64,000 bases of DNA from Holophagae bacterium (GTDB lineage Bacteria; Acidobacteriota; Holophagae; Acanthopleuribacterales; Acanthopleuribacteraceae): assembly GCA_030429565.1 (NCBI GenBank), contig JAUIFE010000005.1:310001-374000 (forward strand), in the 5' to 3' direction. The notes beneath the pieces were generated by a model. The model saw nothing but the letters and a program-made list of their open reading frames with translations, was not told the DNA's origin and made no database searches. Made by a program: the position numbers and the translations under genes. This document shows positions 9,161-17,781 of this stretch, in pieces (position 1 is the first letter of the stretch; each line of letters starts with the position of its first letter).

Positions 9161-9189
9161 GGGGCGGCACTTCCGCCCCTTTTCTTCTT
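9161..9189 (+). terminator. Rho-independent terminator after the small secreted peptide
   Basis: A 7-bp stem GGGGCGG/CCGCCCC with a 5-nt loop is followed immediately by TTTTCTTCTT. It is located 13 nt after the stop of the small secreted gene. The ribosome binding site of the next gene starts just behind it. Confidence 0.85.
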
Positions 9190-9198
9190 GGAGACGGT

Positions 9199-10164
9199 AT
9201 GTTGCTTGCTTTGACTCTTTTAGCGTTTTTTCCCGGCCGGAAGGTGGCTTTGGAAACCCATGACTTTTATCCGGTTTTTGCGGTTGTTCCCTTTCATGAT
9301 CAGCTCATGATTCCGCACTTTGGTCTTCGCGGCAACTTTTTTCACAGTTATGACATGAACGGCAAATGGCAAGGCGTCTTCGGGCAAAGCGGCCAAGGGC
9401 CCAGTGACTTTGGATTGGGGATGATCCCTAATTTTAATGAAAAGGAACAGACTTGGCTGGTTGCGGATTTAGTCCGAAATAGTCTTAAAGTTCTCGATTA
9501 TGATGGCCGTTTTCGGGGAACTATAAATTTCCCCGACGGCGTTTACCCGGAAGATGGGACACTTCTACCTTCTGATCAAGGTTTCATTGTTTTGGTCGAC
9601 GCCTTTCAAGATCGCGATGTCTTGGTTAAAACAGACCGCCACTTTAAGGTGGTGAAAAGTACGGGTTCAGTGTTTGACCCGCGTGTTGTTTTTTTGTTCG
9701 ATGCCTTTTATAAGACCCAGATGCTTGTGTGTTCCAACGGTGACCTGGTTCTGCTGGAGAGTTTGGTGCCCGGCTGGCGGGTTTACGACCAGGACCTTAA
9801 CCTAAAGCGAGAAGTAAAGGTGCGAGTGCCAAAATGGCGGAGTTTCGACCTTGAAAAGGTCAAGGGCTTATCGGAGCATGACTGGCTGATGGAGCGTTGG
9901 CACCAGCTAGGTTCGGAGATTGTTGCTGCGCGGTTGGTGGGCGAAAGGTTGCTACTTGGTACACGCCATCCCGGGTCGGAAGCTTACGACTATCTCGCTT
10001 TTTCGCTCACAGGGGAAAAAGTGGCGGGCAGTTTTACATCGTCTCATTTATTGGTGGGGGCTGTTGGTGACCAAGCCATTTTTACCAATCCCGATGCTGA
10101 GGACATGGCGTTGTATCTTGTTGGCCTGGAGGCGTTGCTGAAGCCGGCGGCGGATAAGCCTTAA
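9199..10164 (+). CDS. Six-bladed beta-propeller protein, 321 aa
   Basis: The N-terminus is a short hydrophobic leader (MLLALTLLAFFPG) consistent with a signal peptide. The body has repeated beta-rich units. One of them carries FGQSGQGPSDFGL, the G..GQGP.(D/E)F signature of the 6-bladed propeller family (DUF5128/NHL-like) common in Bacteroidota and Acidobacteriota. These proteins are usually periplasmic or extracellular and of unknown ligand. The ATG follows GGAG. It is convergent with the downstream Ser/Thr kinase gene and overlaps its stop by 4 nt, so the two share no spacer for a terminator. Confidence 0.7.
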   Translation: MLLALTLLAFFPGRKVALETHDFYPVFAVVPFHDQLMIPHFGLRGNFFHSYDMNGKWQGVFGQSGQGPSDFGLGMIPNFNEKEQTWLVADLVRNSLKVLDYDGRFRGTINFPDGVYPEDGTLLPSDQGFIVLVDAFQDRDVLVKTDRHFKVVKSTGSVFDPRVVFLFDAFYKTQMLVCSNGDLVLLESLVPGWRVYDQDLNLKREVKVRVPKWRSFDLEKVKGLSEHDWLMERWHQLGSEIVAARLVGERLLLGTRHPGSEAYDYLAFSLTGEKVAGSFTSSHLLVGAVGDQAIFTNPDAEDMALYLVGLEALLKPAADKP

Positions 10165-12938
10165 TCTGGGTTGGCGAGGGCGGCCAGTTCTTTTTCGAAT
10201 GGGGCGGCGCGGGCTGTTTCCTTTTGTACTTGGAATAGCTTCACCAGCGCTTCCAAGCACTCTTGGTGCAGCCGCGTGTGGACTTGGCCGGTGTCTTCGA
10301 TGGTTTTCTGGATGCCCAGCAACAGTGTTTCCGCTTCGTCGTAACGGGCCGCGTCGGTGAGTGTTCGCGCGCGGTAGATGCGCGCGCGCAGCACCCAGCG
10401 ATGGGTTTCGGCCACGCGCGTGCGGTAAATGCGTTCCGCTTCGGCGAATTGGGCGATCGCCTGATCGCGTTTGCCGGCGGCGCGTGAGACCATGCCGCGA
10501 TACAGGGCGTTGTTGGCGCGCGATGGGTGGTTTTGGTCGACTTCCGCCGGTAGGGTGGCTTGGTGACGTTCCAGTAACGTCTCGGCTTCTTCCAGTTCGC
10601 CTTTGTGAAGCAGCACGGCGGCCAAACGCATGAATCCCTGCGCCAATATGGCGGGCGAGGCTTCCGATTGACCCGACATGTCGTTGAGTGCGATGCGTGC
10701 GTATTTCTCGGCGAGGTCCAATTCGCCCAACACCAAATAGGCGCTCGAGAGGCTTAGGTTGTTTTGCGCGACGTTATGGTGGCTGGTGGGGAAAAAAAGC
10801 ATCAGTTGCTCGCGGGCACGCAGGTAGTAGTCGACGGCTTTTTCCAGTTTGTTCTGCGTGTGGTAAAAAACGGCGATATTGGCCAAGAGTTTGGCGGTTT
10901 CACCGTGTTGTTCGCCGAAAACTTTGGGGTACATGTCGAGTGCGGTCAGGTAGTGGTGCTCCGATTTTTTGAAATCGCCGGCGCTGCTGTAAAGAATGCC
11001 GAGGTTGCAGTGGGCCTTGGCCGGCTCGCGGTGGGGCGGCGGGAACAAGGCTTCGACGTTTTTTAGGACTTGTTCAAAATAGACCAAGCTGTCTTGGTAC
11101 CGGCCCTGAACTTGGTAAAGTAAACCCAAATTGTTGAGGACGGCTGTCTGTACGGCGAGCGGTGCGTCGGAAAAATCGGTTTCGGCGGTGATGTGCAGTA
11201 ATTCGGCCTCGGACTCTTTGAGTTTGCCTTGGTTGAGGTAAACCTCGGCGAGATCGTTGTGGGCGCGAAAGTAAAGTTCGTTTTGATCGACGCGCACGGT
11301 TTCGGCGCTGGTAATCATCTTTCTGAGGCGGCGTTCGAGTTCGACAAATCGACCCTGGTTGAACCAAATCTGATTAATGGTTTCTTGAATCTCGAAGAGG
11401 GTCGCCAAGTCGGCACCGGTTCCAAGGTAATGGGCGTGGGCGGCTTCCAGTAGTTCCAGGGCGAGTTCATCTTGGTTGAGGGCCAGGTAAGCGCGGCCCA
11501 TGGCGAGCTGCATGCGTGCCTTGACTTCGGGCTCATTGCCCAGTTCGGTGCGGATGGTGCGGGCGCCCTGGTCGAGGATTTCGCGCGCACTAAGTTCCTT
11601 TTGGAGGTTGTTGAGGGCTTGACCGCCTTCGAAGAGTTCCACCATGAATTGGGTGACGCGATCAGAGGTATCGCGTTCGAGCTGAGCGACGTCGCGCTCG
11701 TGCTGCAGTTGCCGGCTTTGGTGGACGAGGTAGGTGGAAAAGCCGGCCATTAGCAGACAGAACCCGAGTGATACCGCGAGCAGGCGACGGTGGCGCAGGC
11801 AATAGCGCCACAAGCGGCGCATTCCGTGCGGGGTGTCGACGGACAAGGTACCGTAGGTCAGCCAAGCACGCAAATCGGCGGCGAAGTGGTCGACGGCTTG
11901 ATAGCGTTGGGCTGGATCGGCGCGCAAGGCTTTGGCGAGGATGGCGTCGAGATCGCGCAGACGCGAGCCCGGCAACCGACACAGGGCATGCGCCACGGAA
12001 CCGTTGTTGGCGTTCGAAGCAGCCGGTTCCCGGACTTTGCGTGAGGGCGCCTCAAGCCGATCCTGGATCATCGCTTGGTAGCGGGTAAAGGCGTTGGTGC
12101 CCTCGGGACAATAGGGGGCGTGGCCGGTGAGTAATCGGTAGAGCAATGCACCGAGCATGTAGACGTCGGACGCGGTCGACAAGACCTGACCGGCGATGTG
12201 TTCGGGCGCGGCGTAGTCGGGGCTGAGCATGCGTTCGTCCGCTTGCGTTAAGTCGCCGGTTTGGTTGGTTTCTTCGTCAATCAAACCGGCAATGCCGAAA
12301 TCGAGGAGTTTGATTTGGCCGTGGCCGTCGACCATCACGTTGGAGGGTTTGATATCGCGGTGAATGATCAGGTTTTGGTGGGCGAAAGCCAACGCATCAC
12401 AGATTTGCAGAAACAGGGTTAGCAGGTGATGAAGACCGCGATTTTTTTGCCGGCAATACGCATCAATCGACGTCCCGTCGACGTATTCCATTGCCAGAAA
12501 TGGCGCGCGGCCGCGCGTATCGCCCACCGAATACAAGGCGGCAATGTGGGGATGGTGCAGCCGCGCCAAGATTTGACGCTCCCGTTCGAAGCGCGCCAGA
12601 AACGCTTGGTTAATGAATTCCGGCCGAATGGTTTTCAGGGCGACGCGCTGTTCCGGTTGATGTTTGTTGACGGCCAAAAAGACGCGACCCATTCCGCCTT
12701 CCCCCAAAACCGCTTCCAAGCGGTAGGGGCCGATTTCGCTGCCGATCTCGCAGGTCTCTTGGCTTGCGGGCTGTGGTAGCTCATCGGCGTCAAGCAACAG
12801 CGCTACGGTTTCAAAAAAGGAGGCGGGCCGGTCTGGAAAACATTGTGCGAGGAAGGCCGGGCGTGCGCCTGGCGCTAAGGCACGCGCTTCGAGCAGGCGT
12901 TGAACCAGGTCCTCAGGTAGATAAGGGTCTGTGGTCAT
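10161..12938 (-). CDS. Membrane Ser/Thr protein kinase with C-terminal TPR array
   Basis: This 925-residue protein starts with a ~65-residue helical head, followed by a complete Hanks-type kinase domain (~70-370). The domain has the glycine loop GEGGMGRVF, the ATP lysine in VALKTI, the catalytic loop HRDIKPSN, DFGIAG, and YAAPEH in the APE position. A single membrane helix (LLAVSLGFCLLMAGFSTYLV, ~400) separates it from a large C-terminal half of TPR repeats (e.g. AVLNNLGLLYQVQGRYQDSLVYFEQVL). The kinase is cytoplasmic and the TPRs probably periplasmic, forming a sensor or scaffold. The ATG at 12938 follows AAAGG. Substrates are unknown. All catalytic residues are present, so it should be active. 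Confidence 0.95.
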   Translation of the reverse strand: MTTDPYLPEDLVQRLLEARALAPGARPAFLAQCFPDRPASFFETVALLLDADELPQPASQETCEIGSEIGPYRLEAVLGEGGMGRVFLAVNKHQPEQRVALKTIRPEFINQAFLARFERERQILARLHHPHIAALYSVGDTRGRAPFLAMEYVDGTSIDAYCRQKNRGLHHLLTLFLQICDALAFAHQNLIIHRDIKPSNVMVDGHGQIKLLDFGIAGLIDEETNQTGDLTQADERMLSPDYAAPEHIAGQVLSTASDVYMLGALLYRLLTGHAPYCPEGTNAFTRYQAMIQDRLEAPSRKVREPAASNANNGSVAHALCRLPGSRLRDLDAILAKALRADPAQRYQAVDHFAADLRAWLTYGTLSVDTPHGMRRLWRYCLRHRRLLAVSLGFCLLMAGFSTYLVHQSRQLQHERDVAQLERDTSDRVTQFMVELFEGGQALNNLQKELSAREILDQGARTIRTELGNEPEVKARMQLAMGRAYLALNQDELALELLEAAHAHYLGTGADLATLFEIQETINQIWFNQGRFVELERRLRKMITSAETVRVDQNELYFRAHNDLAEVYLNQGKLKESEAELLHITAETDFSDAPLAVQTAVLNNLGLLYQVQGRYQDSLVYFEQVLKNVEALFPPPHREPAKAHCNLGILYSSAGDFKKSEHHYLTALDMYPKVFGEQHGETAKLLANIAVFYHTQNKLEKAVDYYLRAREQLMLFFPTSHHNVAQNNLSLSSAYLVLGELDLAEKYARIALNDMSGQSEASPAILAQGFMRLAAVLLHKGELEEAETLLERHQATLPAEVDQNHPSRANNALYRGMVSRAAGKRDQAIAQFAEAERIYRTRVAETHRWVLRARIYRARTLTDAARYDEAETLLLGIQKTIEDTGQVHTRLHQECLEALVKLFQVQKETARAAPFEKELAALANPD

Positions 12939-13137
12939 GAAAGCGAGTACCTTTCATTGGCGTGGCGATGGTGCGGTTGGGGTTTCGTCGCAAGGGGATT
13001 GCCGACGCGTCATCAATAACATCGGTTTTTGGAAAAACAAAGTTTAGCCGGTGAGCACCCTGCGCGCGGCGTGCTGGTGTATGCTAGGCAAAACTTGAGA
13101 CCAAACGACCAGGGATCCTTTCGTGAAGGTGGACGCG

Positions 13138-14292
13138 ATGACCGAGGAAAAAACGCTATTGCGCAGTGACCGCGCCTTTTTTAATTTGCCGCAAGAAGTG
13201 ACCTACTTAAATTGTGCTTACATGTCGCCGATGTGTCAGCCGGTGTTGGCGGCGGGCCAAGCGGCGCTGCTGCACGAAACGCGGCCGTGGACGGTCACCC
13301 CGCAAGACTTTTTTGAAGATTCTGACCGCGTGCGCGCGGCTTTTGCCACGCTGTTGGGCGCCAAGACGCAAGACGTGGCTTTAATTAACTCGGTGAGCTT
13401 CGGTATCGCGCAGGCGGCCCAGGTGTTGGCCCCGCGTCGCGGCAGCCGCATCGTCACTTTGGCGGAACAGTTTCCCTCCAATGTGTACCCCTGGCAAGCG
13501 GTCGCCAAGCGCCGCAGCGTCGATATGGTTCAGGTGGCACGCCCAAACGACGGCAACTGGACCGAGGCAATTTTGGCGCATCTGAACAACGATGTTTCGA
13601 TTGCGGCTTTGCCCCATTGTCATTGGACCGACGGTAGTTTAATTGACTTGGAAGTGGTCGGCGAAGCCTGCCGACAGCACGGTATTGCCCTGGTGCTGGA
13701 TGTGACCCAATCATTGGGCGCGATGCCGTTGAATCTCGCCAAGGTGAAGCCGGCCTTTTTGGTAGCAGCCGGTTACAAGTGGTTGTTGGGTCCTTATCAC
13801 ACGGCCTTTTTGTACGCGGACCCGGCGTATCAATTGGGTGAACCGCTTGACCCCAACTGGATCACGCGTCGCGATTCGGATCAGTTCGCCGAGTTGGTCA
13901 ATTACCGCGACGCCCTTGCGCCGGGCGCGGTGCGATACGACGGCGGCCAACGCAGCAAGTTCCTGTTAAATCCGATGTCGCTGGCGGCGCTGTCGCTGTT
14001 GCTCGACTGGGGCGTGGCCAACATCGCGGCTTCGCTGGGTGCTTACAATCGCGTGTTAATTGAAAAAGCAGCGGCTTTGGGTTTTGAAACCTTGCCGGAA
14101 GCGTTCCGCGCGCCGCATTTGATTGGGTTACGTCGGCCCGACGGCGTGCCGGCGGCGTTGGTGCAGGGTCTCAAAGATGCGGGGATTTCGGTGAGCGTGC
14201 GCGGTACGGCCATTCGCGTGTCACCGCACCTTTACAACGATGAAAACGACCAAAACCACTTCCTCGAAGTGTGCGGTCGTTTCCTGAAATAA
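13138..14292 (+). CDS. Class V aminotransferase-fold PLP enzyme
   Basis: This protein of about 384 residues has the fold-type I PLP architecture of the class V group (cysteine desulfurase, isopenicillin-N epimerase-like). It shows YLNCAYMSPM near the N-terminus, and DVTQSLGAMPL, which supplies the ring-contacting Asp and Gln. The Schiff-base lysine is in AAGYKWLLGPYH. A GGQRSKFLLNPMSL segment follows. I chose the ATG at 13138 (AAGGTGG six bases upstream); a GTG at 13123 in the same frame is possible. Reaction type cannot be fixed from sequence: desulfurase, epimerase or kynureninase-like activity are all open. A GNAT gene follows 9 nt later, probably co-transcribed. Confidence 0.85.
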   Translation: MTEEKTLLRSDRAFFNLPQEVTYLNCAYMSPMCQPVLAAGQAALLHETRPWTVTPQDFFEDSDRVRAAFATLLGAKTQDVALINSVSFGIAQAAQVLAPRRGSRIVTLAEQFPSNVYPWQAVAKRRSVDMVQVARPNDGNWTEAILAHLNNDVSIAALPHCHWTDGSLIDLEVVGEACRQHGIALVLDVTQSLGAMPLNLAKVKPAFLVAAGYKWLLGPYHTAFLYADPAYQLGEPLDPNWITRRDSDQFAELVNYRDALAPGAVRYDGGQRSKFLLNPMSLAALSLLLDWGVANIAASLGAYNRVLIEKAAALGFETLPEAFRAPHLIGLRRPDGVPAALVQGLKDAGISVSVRGTAIRVSPHLYNDENDQNHFLEVCGRFLK

Positions 14293-14301
14293 GCGGCCGT
14301 T

Positions 14302-14832
14302 GTGTTTGGTCAACCGCCGCGCATTCACGGCGCGGCCCAGGTACGGCGGCTGACGGCCGACGACCGCGCTTGGTATGATGCGGTTTATGCCATGTACTTG
14401 CACGACTTGAGTGCTTACGGCGGCGCTTACCATTTAGACGAGGCGGGCGTGTGGCAACCGGATTACCGCGCGTTCTGGGCCGACGGCGGCGGCGCGGTGT
14501 GGTTGATTACATGGGGTGAGCGTCGCGTGGGTTTTGCGTGCATTGGGGCGGGCGATTTTCCCTATAAATCCGACGCGGCCGACGTGCGCCTGAGCGAGTT
14601 TTTCGTGTTGCGGGGTTATCGCGGATTGGGTATCGCGCGCCAAGCCTTTGCCACGCTGTGCGCGCGTTATCCCGGACGTTGGGAACTGTCGGTGATGGCC
14701 GAAAACGAAGCGGCCTTGCTGTTTTGGCGGCGTTGCTTGGCCAAGGCAGAGGCGTTGCAGGAACAGGCCGGCGCGGAAGAAGTATTGCTGCGTTTTACCA
14801 GTTGCGGCGATGGGGCTAGAGCGCCAGGGTAG
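14302..14832 (+). CDS. GNAT-family N-acetyltransferase
   Basis: This 176-residue single-domain GNAT shows a beta4 strand followed by the acetyl-CoA loop in LSEFFVLRGYRGLGIARQAF (R-G-x-G-I-A), then WELSVMAENEAALLFWRR, the N..A..F/Y..R helix of motif B. The start is a GTG directly after the class V PLP gene (9-nt gap), implying an operon. Its last 17 nt overlap the convergent ECF sigma-factor gene. Substrate is unknown. Confidence 0.8.
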   Translation: MFGQPPRIHGAAQVRRLTADDRAWYDAVYAMYLHDLSAYGGAYHLDEAGVWQPDYRAFWADGGGAVWLITWGERRVGFACIGAGDFPYKSDAADVRLSEFFVLRGYRGLGIARQAFATLCARYPGRWELSVMAENEAALLFWRRCLAKAEALQEQAGAEEVLLRFTSCGDGARAPG

Positions 14833-15709
14833 GTAGGGTCTCGAGCTCGGTCAACAGCGCTTGTAGCTTATCCGGGTTGCGCTGGATGTAGCAGTGGCGC
14901 ACGCCTTGGCTGCTCCACGCGGGCAAAAGCAAGGTCGGCGAATTGCCGGCGGCGTGAATGAGGGCACCGGCTTGGCCGTTGACATACACCAAACGCATGC
15001 TGGTCGGCGCCTGCATTTTGCGGAAAATACCCAAAAGGAACTTGGCGACACGGTCGGGGCCGAGCACGGGGCGCAGCGCGCTGACGACCTTACCGCCGCC
15101 GTCGGCACACAGGGTAATGTCCTGGTGGAAAAGGGCCAAGAGACGCGCCATGTCGCCTTCACGGCAGGCATCAATGAAGTGAGTCATCAACGTGCGGTGC
15201 CGTTCGGGGTTGGCGGCGACGGGTTGCGCGTGACCCTGAAGACGGCGCTTGGCGCGGTGGTTTACTTGGCGGGCGTGATCCTCTTGAATGTCGAGGTAGT
15301 CGGCGATATCGCGGAACGAGCTGTCAAAACTTTCGCGCAAAATCACCACGGCGCGCTCCAAGGGTGAAAGCTGTTCGAGCAACACCAGCAGGGCGTAGTC
15401 GAGTGCTTCGTAGCGTTCGGCGGGCGCTTCTTGCGGATCTAGCAGCGGTTCCGGCAGCCATACGCCGGTGTATTGTTCGCGTTTGACAGCGGCGGATTTG
15501 AGATTGTCCAAACACAGGCGCACCATCACCCGTGCCAGCCACGGCCATGGCTGGGCCGGCAAATCGGGTGTGGTGCGGTGCCAACGCAGCCAAGCCTCTT
15601 GCACCAAATCCTCGGCGTCGACGCGCGAGCCGGTCATGCGATACGCCAGCGCAAACAGGCGGCGGCGATGTTGTTCAAAGAGGTCGGTGGCGAAGTTTGG
15701 CGCTTGCAA
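14816..15709 (-). CDS. ECF41-type sigma factor with SnoaL-like C-terminal extension
   Basis: This 297-residue protein contains sigma region 2 (LFALAYRMTGSRVDAEDLVQ, then EAWLRW) and region 4 (LSPLERAVVILRESFDSSF, RDIADYLDIQEDHARQVNHRA). A ~110-residue extension of SnoaL/NTF2 type follows. The extension carries the DGGGK motif (CADGGGKVVSAL) and a terminal NPDKL. As I recall both are hallmarks of the ECF41 group, where the extension replaces a classical anti-sigma factor and tunes activity. The TTG start is preceded by AAGGA. The gene lies 15 nt downstream of a carboxymuconolactone-decarboxylase-like gene, the usual ECF41 partner, and the pair has a matching promoter at 16347-16373. Confidence 0.93.
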   Translation of the reverse strand: MQAPNFATDLFEQHRRRLFALAYRMTGSRVDAEDLVQEAWLRWHRTTPDLPAQPWPWLARVMVRLCLDNLKSAAVKREQYTGVWLPEPLLDPQEAPAERYEALDYALLVLLEQLSPLERAVVILRESFDSSFRDIADYLDIQEDHARQVNHRAKRRLQGHAQPVAANPERHRTLMTHFIDACREGDMARLLALFHQDITLCADGGGKVVSALRPVLGPDRVAKFLLGIFRKMQAPTSMRLVYVNGQAGALIHAAGNSPTLLLPAWSSQGVRHCYIQRNPDKLQALLTELETLPTLAL

Positions 15710-15724
15710 ATGGCTGTCCTTGGG

Positions 15725-16279
15725 TTAGTTCGCGACGGTGGCGAGGGGGAGAGGTTGGTAGTCGAGGTGGTTGACCTTGCAGCTTACGGCGTGGCCCATG
15801 ACGCGTTTGAGGATGGGGAAAAATTGCACGATGGCGACGGCGATGGCTAGGTCGGTCAGCGCTTGTGCGCCAAGGGTTTTGCTGAGTTTTTGCAACAGCT
15901 CGTCGTGGTTTTGCTGAAGCAGTGTTGCATGAATGTAGTGGTAAATGTCGCGCAGGACGGGGTCGTTGATTTGCTCCGGTTTCCCGGCGACGACGGCGCG
16001 TACCAGCGCCTCATCGACACCGGCGGTGACGGCCAAGGCCACTTCAATTTGCAAACAGGAACCGCAGTCTTGAAATTGGGTGGCGACCAGTTTGGCGACG
16101 GCACTCTGCGCCGGGGTTAATACGCCGTGGTGGCTCAGCGGCCCGCGAATGGCCAGCACCTGTTCCAGGCCGGCGCGGTTGACTTCGGCTAGCTCGCGCA
16201 GGTGCGGCAGCGGACGGTTTAAATACTGTTCGATGGGTGCAATCAGGTCAAGCGCTTGTTCGTGGGTCATGTTACTCAT
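15725..16279 (-). CDS. Carboxymuconolactone decarboxylase (AhpD-like) family protein
   Basis: This 184-residue helical protein has the peroxidatic-type pair in FQDCGSCLQIE (CxxC), the redox signature of AhpD/CMD proteins. The ATG at 16279, directly after GGAGGCAACC, is chosen instead of an upstream extension that would read through the promoter. It is the first gene of a two-gene operon with the ECF41 sigma factor, an arrangement conserved across phyla for this sigma group. It probably handles an oxidised or electrophilic small molecule whose appearance the sigma factor answers; that role is inference. Confidence 0.9.
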   Translation of the reverse strand: MSNMTHEQALDLIAPIEQYLNRPLPHLRELAEVNRAGLEQVLAIRGPLSHHGVLTPAQSAVAKLVATQFQDCGSCLQIEVALAVTAGVDEALVRAVVAGKPEQINDPVLRDIYHYIHATLLQQNHDELLQKLSKTLGAQALTDLAIAVAIVQFFPILKRVMGHAVSCKVNHLDYQPLPLATVAN

Positions 16280-16346
16280 GGTTGCCTCCGTGTTGGGTGG
16301 TGAGGACACCGCCGGCCGAAGCGGGCGGCGTCCGTACACAGAGCAA

Positions 16347-16373
16347 GACGAGACAGCCGTTTGATTCGTGACA
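16347..16373 (-). promoter_or_regulatory. Putative ECF41-dependent promoter of the CMD-sigma operon
   Basis: On the minus strand TGTCACG (16373-16367) and CGTC (16350-16347) are separated by 16 nt. The published ECF41 signature, as I recall, is TGTCACA at -35 and CGTC at -10. The predicted start is about 60 nt upstream of the CMD start codon. This indicates autoregulation by the adjacent sigma factor. Confidence 0.75.
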
Positions 16374-16435
16374 AAACACCCAAAAAAAAGGAACAATTCT
16401 CAATGACGTGTTCTAAGTTGTTGTTGAGGCATGGT

Positions 16436-17407
16436 TTAGAACTCGGCTACGGTTTTCAATAAGGCCTCGTCGCGTTCGAGCAAACCGCTCTTCATCAGGC
16501 GTTCGGGCAGCACTTTCCAGTTGGCGTCTTGTTTGATGATGTCGCGCCAAATGGCCAGGCCCTGCTCGCGTTTGCCAAGTTTGATGAGGTTGAAGGCTTG
16601 CCAGAAACGCGGTTCTAGGCGGCCGGGGAGGGCGGCGACAGCTTGCTCCAACAGCGCCAACGCTTCTTCGGTTTTGCCGTGCTCCAAAGCTTCATCACTT
16701 TTGTTCATTAGCTGGTAGGCCTGGTGGACGGCGACCAAACGCTTGATTTCTTTGACCGGTTCGGGGTGATCTTCGACGCGCAGGTCGAGGACGCGGCCTT
16801 CCCAAGGATACTCGGGTTTTTTTAGATCGACGATGACGATGGCGGCCGATTGCTTGCCGCGCAGGTCGCCGCCTTCGGCTTGGGCGGCGGCGAGGGCGGC
16901 GGTCAAGCGGTCGGCGAGCGGGCCTTTGGCGTTATGGAACGCCTTGAGCATGGCCTGGCAGACGGTGTCTTTGAGCATGAGGTTGGCTTGCACGCTGACG
17001 CCTTCGCCTTGGCTATCACAGAAATCGTCGATGCAATTGGCGCCCGAATGAGCGGCGACGGCACCGCGAGGGTTAATCATGGCGACTTGGCGCAGGCTTT
17101 GACCGGGGTCGGCGGCGGTCAAGCGTTTCAGAATGTCGGCCGGTGCTTCGCCTTTGGCCATGGCGGCCAGGCCTAACGGGCCGTAGTCGATGCGGGTCAA
17201 CGATTGCGTTGCCACCACGCCGATACCGGGTTCGGCCCACAGCACCGAGCTTCCCACCGAAAACCAATGGGACTGAACGGCGCCGCCCATTTGGCCGGTG
17301 GCGGGATCGACGGCGATGATGGAATAAGTATGGGCCAATTCTGAGGGTTTGAATTCAGCAGCAGGTTGGCCGAGGAAACAGCCTAAGAGGATTGCGGTTA
17401 ACCACAT
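16436..17407 (-). CDS. Secreted DUF1028 (Ntn-hydrolase-like) protein with TPR tail
   Basis: After a signal peptide (MWLTAILLGCFLGQPAA) the mature protein starts HTYSIIAVDPATGQMGGAVQ. It continues GVVATQSLTRIDYGPLGLAAMAKG and HSGANCIDD, then NLMLKDTVCQAML, all characteristic of the DUF1028 family. The family is predicted to have an Ntn-hydrolase fold but has no firmly known reaction. The last ~90 residues add TPR-like helices (EEALALLEQAVAALPGRLEP). The ATG at 17407 with AGGAG upstream is preferred over an earlier ATG that would spoil the signal peptide. It is about 323 residues and stands alone. Confidence 0.85.
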   Translation of the reverse strand: MWLTAILLGCFLGQPAAEFKPSELAHTYSIIAVDPATGQMGGAVQSHWFSVGSSVLWAEPGIGVVATQSLTRIDYGPLGLAAMAKGEAPADILKRLTAADPGQSLRQVAMINPRGAVAAHSGANCIDDFCDSQGEGVSVQANLMLKDTVCQAMLKAFHNAKGPLADRLTAALAAAQAEGGDLRGKQSAAIVIVDLKKPEYPWEGRVLDLRVEDHPEPVKEIKRLVAVHQAYQLMNKSDEALEHGKTEEALALLEQAVAALPGRLEPRFWQAFNLIKLGKREQGLAIWRDIIKQDANWKVLPERLMKSGLLERDEALLKTVAEF

Positions 17408-17481
17408 AGGGGGGAACTCCTGACATAGAATTACGCCCATCTTAGCTTGCTTTTCTGCATCCGGCCGCCCATGGCAAGGTC

Positions 17482-17520
17482 AAAAAACAAAAAAGCCGAC
17501 CGCTTTTTTCAACGGCCGGC
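17482..17520 (-). terminator. Rho-independent terminator for leftward transcription
   Basis: On the minus strand GCCGGCCG (17520-17513) pairs with CGGTCGGC (17502-17495; one mismatch), the loop is 10 nt, and a tract of TTTTTTGTTTTTT follows. It would stop transcripts coming from the GNAT-nitrilase gene or from the small frame ending at 17521. Confidence 0.8.
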
Positions 17521-17748
17521 CTAATGACTTTGTGAGGGAGATGATATCGCCTGGGGCGATGTCATTGCGACTTGTCCCGGTTTGGCGCGGCCAACGCCGC
17601 CTTTCGGTTTGGCAAGGGTCGGCCTCGATCCGCCGACAACGGTTCCGGCTAAAGAAACCGCTGTTGGTGACACACGTGTGACGGGGATCGTGGTGGACCG
17701 TATCGAAAGGCGGTGGTCGCGCTGGACCGGGACTTTTTTTGTGTTCAA
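17521..17748 (-). CDS. Possible small protein, 75 aa (doubtful)
   Basis: A 75-codon frame begins at a TTG and ends with a TAG exactly one base before the terminator hairpin, the usual position of a real gene end. The peptide is basic and rich in Pro, Ser, Thr and Gly (e.g. KPKGGVGRAKPGQVAM). There is no ribosome binding site and no recognisable family, so it may simply be the 3' untranslated region of the nitrilase transcript. Confidence 0.22.
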   Translation of the reverse strand: MNTKKVPVQRDHRLSIRSTTIPVTRVSPTAVSLAGTVVGGSRPTLAKPKGGVGRAKPGQVAMTSPQAISSPSQSH

Positions 17749-17781
17749 AGGGCGCGAACCGCATCGGGTCCGCCTCGCAGG

